Part shown: piece by piece, positions 5,590 to 9,753 of the stretch | Layout: each line of letters opens with the position of its first letter | Numbering within the stretch: position 1 is the first letter of the stretch | NCBI GenBank assembly: GCA_903870305.1 | Contig: CAIQCM010000126.1 | Span: 1-9,753 of the forward strand | DNA from: an uncultured bacterium | Lineage (GTDB): Bacteria > Patescibacteriota > Patescibacteriia > CAIQCM01 | Direction of reading: 5' to 3' | DNA: 9,753 nt | Made by a program: the position numbers and the translations under genes | The notes under the pieces: generated by a model | Database searches by the model: none | What the model was told of the DNA's origin: nothing | What the model saw: only the letters and a program-made list of their open reading frames with translations

Positions 5590-7446
5590 ATGATAGCGAA
5601 AGTGGTTCCAGCGGTAAGACTTCCGGTTAAAGCCAGTGAAACATACGACTATTCAATTCCAACGTCTTTTGTTTCTGCCATAAAGCAGGGGTCTGTTGTA
5701 GTAATTCCTTTTGCCGGCCGTGAGATCGCGGGACTGGTTATCTCTGTTTTGGAAAAGACCGAACACGCCAAGCCGCTTAAAGAAATAGTCGGTGTGTGCC
5801 AAGGGCTTTCGCCGATGCCGTCCTATGTTGTTGAACTTTGGACGAAACTTTCGCGCGCCTTCGCCACTACCTTACCAAGGTTTGTTTGGGCGGCGCTGCC
5901 AACGATTCCGAGCCGAGCGATTAGTACTGTCATCCCGAGCGAAGCGAGGGATCTCAACGCCCCAACACCAACTCAGAGATTCCTCACCCTGGACAAAACG
6001 ACTTTAGGGGCTCGGAATGACGCGAATTTCATCTTCATCAACTCTTCGCTCGACACTTTAAAGATCGTCAAAGATGCAGTCGCGTCTGCGAGCGGCCGGC
6101 AGGTTTTGATCCTTGTTCCGACGGTCGATGAAGCAACAGCTTGGTCAAAAGTGACCGGCGGGGCGACCATTTATCACTCGTCGCTTCCGACCGGCGCTAA
6201 ATACAATATCGCTTGCGCGGCGGCTTCTAATACCGCCAAGACATTCATCGGAACAAAGATCGCGGCGTTTCTGCCGTTTAGCGATCTTTCGCAGATCGTC
6301 ATCGTGAATGCCGGTTCCTCGAGCCATCTTCAAGAAGACCAGGATCCGCGATACGATGCGCGCGTCATTGCTGAAGAATTGTCGCACGCGACCGGCGCCG
6401 CGCTTTCCGCGCTCGACTCGCTGCCTCCCTTAGGGATGACACCCGCGGGTTCCGAAGGCCGATGGCAATTTGCAAACCAACCAAAACCTGTTGAACCGGT
6501 CATTCACGACTTGCACGACGCCGCCAAAGCGGCAAAGGCGCGCGTTCTGCTCTCCGACCAACTCACGGACGCGATCGACAAAACAATAAGCGCGGGCGGA
6601 CGCGTCCTTGTTGTTCTAAATCGCCGCGGCGTTTCCACGGCCCTCGTTTGCCGCGATTGCGGCGCGATGGTTAACTGCGGCGCTTGCGGCACGGCGCTCA
6701 CCGTACATCAAGATCGCATGTCGTGCCCTTCATGCGACCGGCTCTATCCCCTGCCGGACAATTGTCCCAAATGCAACGGACTGGACCTTAAAACGATCGG
6801 CTCGGGGAGCAAAACGCTTTTCGAAGCGCTAAAGAAACGGCATCCGCTTGCTGTAATTGCCCACGTTGATCGCGATTCTTGGCAGAGCGACTTGGACGCG
6901 GCGCAGATCGTTGTCGGCACGACCGCGGTCTTTGCATCTTTGCCGCCCACGCATAAGCAATTTGATCTGGTCGCCGATGCTCTTTTGGGCGCCGGACAAA
7001 TGAGGTCGGGAATTTGGTCGACGGAAAGCTCCGCTCGCGTCCTCCGAACGCTGGCATCGTTTTTAACGCCGATTGGGCGACTGCATATCCAAACCTTCGA
7101 CCGCTCCGCGCCCGCGCTCGCCTCGCTCTTTGACCCGGCGGCCTTCATCGCAAAAGAACTCGAGGAGCGCGCGACATTCGCCTATCCGCCTGCCGGAACG
7201 CTAATTACGATCTACGGCGCCGGCACGGATGAGGAATCATTATGGAAACAAGCAACCGGTCTCACCGAGATCGTTAAAACCCATTTGCCATTAGCCAAAT
7301 GCCAAACGCCAACCTGGTCGCGTCCAAAGAAATTTCGCGGCAAATTTCGTCTCACGATTACGATCAAGGTCCCCCATGGTCAAGATCCGCATTTTTTAGT
7401 ACAATATTTGCCAACCGGTTTTTCAGCCGAAGTCAGACGAATATGA
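5590..7446 (+). CDS. priA: Primosomal protein PriA (N'), apparently helicase-dead
   Basis: This 618-residue PriA homologue recognises stalled forks and helps reload the replicative helicase. The N-terminal DNA 3'-end-binding domain (about 1-85) is recognisable, and four zinc-binding Cys pairs are intact: C354/C357, C363/C366, C379/C382 and C392/C395. GTKIAAFLPF (about 220-229) and PRYDAR (253-258) match conserved PriA stretches. The catalytic helicase motifs are gone: no Walker A GxGKT appears where expected (about 146-160), the DEEH box is replaced by Val-Asn-Ala-Gly (239-242), and the QxxGRAGR motif is absent near the C-terminus. Similar ATPase-less PriA proteins are known in Actinobacteria, so a structural restart role is plausible. 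Residues 114-144 come from an in-frame palindromic repeat. The protein is shorter than the usual 700-plus residues; the winged-helix part seems reduced or missing. It overlaps def by 4 bp (ATGA). Confidence 0.9.
   Translation: MIAKVVPAVRLPVKASETYDYSIPTSFVSAIKQGSVVVIPFAGREIAGLVISVLEKTEHAKPLKEIVGVCQGLSPMPSYVVELWTKLSRAFATTLPRFVWAALPTIPSRAISTVIPSEARDLNAPTPTQRFLTLDKTTLGARNDANFIFINSSLDTLKIVKDAVASASGRQVLILVPTVDEATAWSKVTGGATIYHSSLPTGAKYNIACAAASNTAKTFIGTKIAAFLPFSDLSQIVIVNAGSSSHLQEDQDPRYDARVIAEELSHATGAALSALDSLPPLGMTPAGSEGRWQFANQPKPVEPVIHDLHDAAKAAKARVLLSDQLTDAIDKTISAGGRVLVVLNRRGVSTALVCRDCGAMVNCGACGTALTVHQDRMSCPSCDRLYPLPDNCPKCNGLDLKTIGSGSKTLFEALKKRHPLAVIAHVDRDSWQSDLDAAQIVVGTTAVFASLPPTHKQFDLVADALLGAGQMRSGIWSTESSARVLRTLASFLTPIGRLHIQTFDRSAPALASLFDPAAFIAKELEERATFAYPPAGTLITIYGAGTDEESLWKQATGLTEIVKTHLPLAKCQTPTWSRPKKFRGKFRLTITIKVPHGQDPHFLVQYLPTGFSAEVRRI
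5929..6021. repeat. Palindromic element inserted in frame within priA
   Basis: The ends GTCATCCCGAGC (5929-5940) and GCTCGGAATGAC (6010-6021) are inverted copies matching at 11 of 12. An inner pair GATCTC (5950-5955) / GAGATT (5976-5981) matches at 5 of 6. The element is 93 bp, starts exactly on a codon boundary and adds 31 codons (residues 114-144, beginning VIPSEARDL and ending GARND) without a stop. It sits between the N-terminal DNA-binding part and the degenerate helicase region, a position that can tolerate extra residues. Confidence 0.85.
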
Positions 7447-7919
7447 TCTACAAAATCGTCAAAGAGCCGGAAAAAGTATTGCGCGGCAAAGCCAAGCCGC
7501 TTACCCCCGACGAATTGAATACGCCGGCGCTTTTGAAGTTGATCAAAGACATGATCCACACGATGTATGATGCCAAAGGCGTGGGATTGGCCGCGCCGCA
7601 GATCGGCATCGACAAACAGATCATCATTGTGGCGCCGCCCGACGAAGAGCCGATGGCGATCATTAATCCGGAGATCATGAAGCGATCCATCACCACCAAT
7701 CCGTCGGAAGAAGGTTGCTTGTCCGTGCCCGGCACCTGGGGTTTTGTCCGCCGCGCCAATTCATTGACGGTAAAAGGCCTCACCCCCGAAGGCAAGCCGT
7801 TTAAGATGAACGCCAAGGGTTTCACCGCCACCATTTTTCAGCACGAATGCGATCACTTGAACGGCGTGCTGTTTATCGACAAGGCGAAAGATGTGACGAA
7901 GCTGGGCGTGGCGAAGTAA
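7443..7919 (+). CDS. def: Peptide deformylase
   Basis: This 158-residue metalloenzyme removes the formyl group from the N-terminal methionine of new proteins. All three family motifs are present: GVGLAAPQIG (motif 1), EGCLSVP with metal ligand Cys92 (motif 2) and QHECDHLNG with ligands His134 and His138 and catalytic Glu135 (motif 3). An in-frame ATG at 7299 exists, but the residues it would add are a shadow of priA. The family N-terminus (MIYKIVKEPEKVLR) begins at the ATG at 7443, which overlaps the priA stop as ATGA. This implies translational coupling to priA. The next gene, fmt, makes the formylated initiator tRNA, the opposite step of the same cycle. Confidence 0.96.
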   Translation: MIYKIVKEPEKVLRGKAKPLTPDELNTPALLKLIKDMIHTMYDAKGVGLAAPQIGIDKQIIIVAPPDEEPMAIINPEIMKRSITTNPSEEGCLSVPGTWGFVRRANSLTVKGLTPEGKPFKMNAKGFTATIFQHECDHLNGVLFIDKAKDVTKLGVAK

Positions 7920-7946
7920 ACCCATTCGATATTTAAAAGTTACGAA

Positions 7947-7952
7947 TATAAT
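7947..7952 (+). promoter_or_regulatory. Possible -10 box for fmt
   Basis: TATAAT at 7947-7952 is a perfect -10 hexamer in the def-fmt spacer, 27 bp after the def stop. No convincing -35 or TGn extension is visible. If used, transcription would start near 7959, so the adjacent palindromic element would form the fmt leader. The spacer is AT-rich, so chance occurrence is possible. Confidence 0.3.
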
Positions 7953-7953
7953 C

Positions 7954-8060
7954 GTCATTGCGAGGAGGCCGAAGCCGACGAAGCAATCCCTTGGGAATAT
8001 CACCATGGTTGCTAAATTCAAGAGATTGCCGCGTTCGTCTGCGGACTCACTAGCAATGAC
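7954..8060. repeat. Intergenic palindromic element between def and fmt
   Basis: GTCATTGC (7954-7961) and GCAATGAC (8053-8060) are perfect inverted ends. An inner pair GACGAAGCAATC (7977-7988) / GATTGC-CGCG-TTCGTC (8024-8039) pairs with a 4-nt bulge. The 107-bp element fills most of the 149-bp def-fmt gap and ends 8 nt before the fmt ATG at 8069. It shares GTCATTGC and GAAGCAATCCC with the short copy inside fmt. Confidence 0.85.
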
Positions 8061-8068
8061 ATTATTTG

Positions 8069-9013
8069 ATGATGCAACCCATAAAAACAATCTTCTTCGG
8101 CACGCCGGAATTTGCCGTGCCGGCGCTTGAGGCGTTGCGCAACAACGCTCGTTTTGAAATTGTCGGCGTCGTCACGCAGCCAGATCGTCCGATCGGGCGC
8201 AAAAAGATCATTACCCCGTCGCCCGTAAAGATTGCCGCGGAAAAATTTAAAATACCGGTTTTACAGCCCGAGAAACTTAAAGATGAAGCGATCGCTCAGG
8301 TCGTTGCGCTCAAACCAGACCTCGCCGTCGTTGTCGCATACGGAAATTTGATCCCTAAACGGCTTTTAGAGGCCGTGTCGCGCGGGTTTGTCAACGTTCA
8401 CCCCTCACTCCTACCAAAGCATCGCGGCGCTTCGCCGCTAACAGCTACAATATTGGAAGGCGACAAAGAAACCGGCGTTTGTCTTATGGTGCTTGATGAG
8501 GGCATGGACCACGGCCCGGTCATTGCCTGCCGGCGCGTATCGCTTAAAGGAGACGAAACGACCGATTCGCTTCGCGCGATCCTAACACCGATCGGCGCCG
8601 ACATGATCGGTAAAGAGCTGGTCGGATATCTCGATGGAAAGATCGAGGCCGTGGCGCAAGAACATGATAAGGCCACTTTTTGCAAACAGATCGAATCAGA
8701 GGGCGCGCGCATCGATTGGAAAAAAACGATCGCTGAGATCGATAGCCTCATCCGCGCCATGCGCGGCGTGACGCCGGCTTGGACGACGTTGGATGGGAAA
8801 GATCTTCTCGTCCATAAATCGTCATTGCATGCTCCGCGAAGCAATCCCATGACAGCGGCAGGAACAATTTTTGTTTTAGATAAAAAATTAGCCGTTGCTT
8901 GCGCGGACGGTAATTTGATTCTCGAAGAAGTACAACTCGCCGGTGGCAAACCCATGTCCGGCCAAGCGTTTTTAAATGGACACAAGGATGCGGTTGGAAA
9001 GGTTTTAAAATAG
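8069..9013 (+). CDS. fmt: Methionyl-tRNA formyltransferase
   Basis: This 314-residue enzyme transfers a formyl group from 10-formyltetrahydrofolate to Met-tRNA(fMet) for translation initiation. The N-terminal Rossmann domain starts with IFFGTPEFA (about 8-16). The catalytic triad is visible: Asn109 and His111 in VNVHPSLLPKHRGASP and Asp147 in LDEGMDHGPV, matching Asn106/His108/Asp144 of E. coli. The C-terminal OB-fold domain (about 210-314) includes RAMRGVTPAW. Length is normal. An upstream TTG (8066) and a second ATG (8072) are in frame; ATG 8069 is preferred, but 8072 is equally possible. No Shine-Dalgarno is visible. The C-terminal domain contains an 11-codon segment that looks like a short palindromic element. 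The gene follows def, as in many bacteria. Confidence 0.96.
   Translation: MMQPIKTIFFGTPEFAVPALEALRNNARFEIVGVVTQPDRPIGRKKIITPSPVKIAAEKFKIPVLQPEKLKDEAIAQVVALKPDLAVVVAYGNLIPKRLLEAVSRGFVNVHPSLLPKHRGASPLTATILEGDKETGVCLMVLDEGMDHGPVIACRRVSLKGDETTDSLRAILTPIGADMIGKELVGYLDGKIEAVAQEHDKATFCKQIESEGARIDWKKTIAEIDSLIRAMRGVTPAWTTLDGKDLLVHKSSLHAPRSNPMTAAGTIFVLDKKLAVACADGNLILEEVQLAGGKPMSGQAFLNGHKDAVGKVLK
8821..8853. repeat. Short palindromic element in frame within fmt
   Basis: It starts GTCATTGC (8821-8828) and ends GAAGCAATCCCATGAC (8838-8853), so the ends are GTCAT...ATGAC and the inner GCAATC matches the intergenic copy upstream of fmt. It is 33 bp, a multiple of 3, and encodes part of SSLHAPRSNPMT in the C-terminal domain. 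Homologues also have a variable loop of similar size here, so it may have replaced loop sequence rather than added to it. Confidence 0.6.
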
Positions 9014-9015
9014 GA

Positions 9016-9753
9016 TCACTCTTCGCTCACCATTGCGAGGCCGGGCGCGGCGGCCATGGCGTGGGTTGGAGACGGTTGTTTGAGAAGCTCGGCGATGGCG
9101 ACCGGTGCCGGTTCACCATGTTTTTTCTCGGCAAGCGCCAAGAGTAATGCAAGGTATCCAATGCCTAGCGGATGGTTTAGGAATGGACTTACGGCATTCA
9201 ACGTCAGTAACGCGAAGAAGGCGGGAACAAGCCATTGTCGTTCGCGTTCGTCGGATCGCCAGATGACAAGGAAGATCGCATATAGCAAATATCCGTAAGC
9301 AAGCAGGCCCAGAAGCCCCATCTTCACCAAAATGTCGTGGTAATTCCACTCAAACGCGGCGGTCGTGTACGTGCCGCCGGTCGTGCTCAAGATCCGCGGA
9401 TCAGAGCTTATATAGGTTACGGTCGTGCCAAAGCCGCTCCCCAGAAGCGGCGACTCCATGATCTTCAGGTTCAGCGCTTTAATGAGCGCCCATCGCGAAG
9501 CAACGGCCGCGTCGCGTTGCGAGACGTTCTTTGAAAGCAACATGTCTTCAAATGACCGTTGGTTGCGCGGGGCGGGGAAAGGAAGTTTTAAGGCGATGAG
9601 GAAAATAATAACGCCAATGACAGAGAGTATCGCGATTTTTTTTATGACAAGTAATATATTTTTTGTCATCCCCGAGCGCCATCGGGCTTGTGCCCCGAGG
9701 GGTAGATCCAACCCATACTGGACGTCCGTCCGACCAGGCGATGATTGGATTCC
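9016..9753 (-). CDS. O-antigen ligase/polymerase (Wzy/WaaL family), C-terminal part (runs off right edge)
   Basis: The frame is open from base 9753 to the TGA stop at 9016-9018 (245 residues). Hydrophobic segments at NILLVIKKIAILSVIGVIIF, at MGLLGLLAYGYLLYAIFLVIW and over the VPAFFALL to GYLALLLAL stretch are membrane helices. Between the first two lies a large extracytoplasmic loop with SRWALIKALNLKIMESPLLG-GFG, then WNYHDILVKMGLLGLL, the typical Wzy_C pattern (PLLGxGxG, then H-N/D-xxL). Such proteins ligate or polymerise lipid-linked glycans at the outer face of the inner membrane. The first roughly 31 residues in the window, GIQSSP to RWRSGMT, are encoded by a palindromic repeat. A TTG at 9711 and an ATG in the repeat could act as starts, but family members have several more upstream helices, so the gene probably continues beyond the window. 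The stop lies 2 bp from that of fmt (convergent). Confidence 0.82.
   Translation of the reverse strand, partial: GIQSSPGRTDVQYGLDLPLGAQARWRSGMTKNILLVIKKIAILSVIGVIIFLIALKLPFPAPRNQRSFEDMLLSKNVSQRDAAVASRWALIKALNLKIMESPLLGSGFGTTVTYISSDPRILSTTGGTYTTAAFEWNYHDILVKMGLLGLLAYGYLLYAIFLVIWRSDERERQWLVPAFFALLTLNAVSPFLNHPLGIGYLALLLALAEKKHGEPAPVAIAELLKQPSPTHAMAAAPGLAMVSEE
9665..9753. repeat. Palindromic element at the right edge, in frame with the O-antigen ligase gene (partial)
   Basis: On the plus strand it begins GTCATCCCCGAGCGCC (9665-9680), close to the end of the priA element. An inner pair AGATCCAA (9704-9711) / TTGGATTC (9745-9752) matches at 7 of 8. The outer right arm should lie just past base 9753. 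It is open in the ligase frame and encodes residues ending ARWRSGMT directly before a membrane helix. Confidence 0.75.

Noticed and set aside
7299..7442. Longer peptide deformylase start giving 206 residues
   Set aside because: The extra N-terminal residues are encoded by DNA that codes for the conserved end of priA in another frame. The family N-terminus starts at 7443 with a typical ATGA overlap.
9031..9045. CATTGCGAGG near the end of the O-antigen ligase gene as another palindromic element
   Set aside because: It shares only about 10 bp with the GTCATTGCGAGG end, and no matching second arm is visible nearby; it may be chance or a small remnant.
1..9753. tRNA or rRNA genes, prophage or transposase genes
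   Set aside because: I saw no cloverleaf, rRNA signature, or transposase/integrase motif; the spacers are short and accounted for by promoters and repeats.

Overview
The window looks like chromosomal DNA of a bacterium, most likely a member of the Candidate Phyla Radiation (Patescibacteria). This placement is an inference. It rests on a secreted lysozyme-like protein with repeats of a type common in that group, a reduced PriA that has lost its helicase motifs, start codons almost without Shine-Dalgarno sequences, and many short palindromic repeats. TGA is a normal stop codon here (priA and the O-antigen ligase gene both end in TGA), so the TGA=Gly code of Gracilibacteria/SR1 is excluded. Coding DNA is moderately GC-rich and the spacers are AT-rich.

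Layout. Positions 1-426 (minus) hold the N-terminal part of a WecG/TagA/CpsF glycosyltransferase that runs off the left edge. It diverges from clpB (541-3204, plus), with a 114-bp spacer that carries a promoter and a perfect CIRCE operator. The plus-strand genes then continue: a secreted lysozyme-like repeat protein (3254-4645), a LigB/MEMO-like metalloprotein (4707-5501), a helicase-dead priA (5590-7446), def (start re-assigned to 7443, a 4-bp overlap with priA) and fmt (8069-9013). Convergent with fmt, with 2 bp between them, is the C-terminal part of an O-antigen ligase/polymerase gene (9016-9753, minus), which runs off the right edge.

How the genes fit together. priA-def-fmt is a classic bacterial housekeeping arrangement: replication restart, then N-terminal deformylation and initiator-tRNA formylation. 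clpB is a disaggregase under apparent HrcA/CIRCE heat-shock control. The two edge genes are both cell-envelope polysaccharide functions on the minus strand.

The most notable content is repeats. (1) Two nearly identical 70-bp hairpins, each made of four 7-bp units per arm around an 11-nt GC-rich loop, flank the MEMO-like gene as direct copies. One supplies the stop codon of the gene upstream. (2) A family of palindromic elements with GTCAT...ATGAC ends occurs four times. One copy is intergenic. Three lie in frame inside protein genes: priA (93 bp, 31 codons), fmt (33 bp, 11 codons) and the O-antigen ligase gene (open to the window edge). This resembles the Rickettsia palindromic elements that insert into coding genes. 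(3) An inverted repeat encloses the start codon of the secreted protein.
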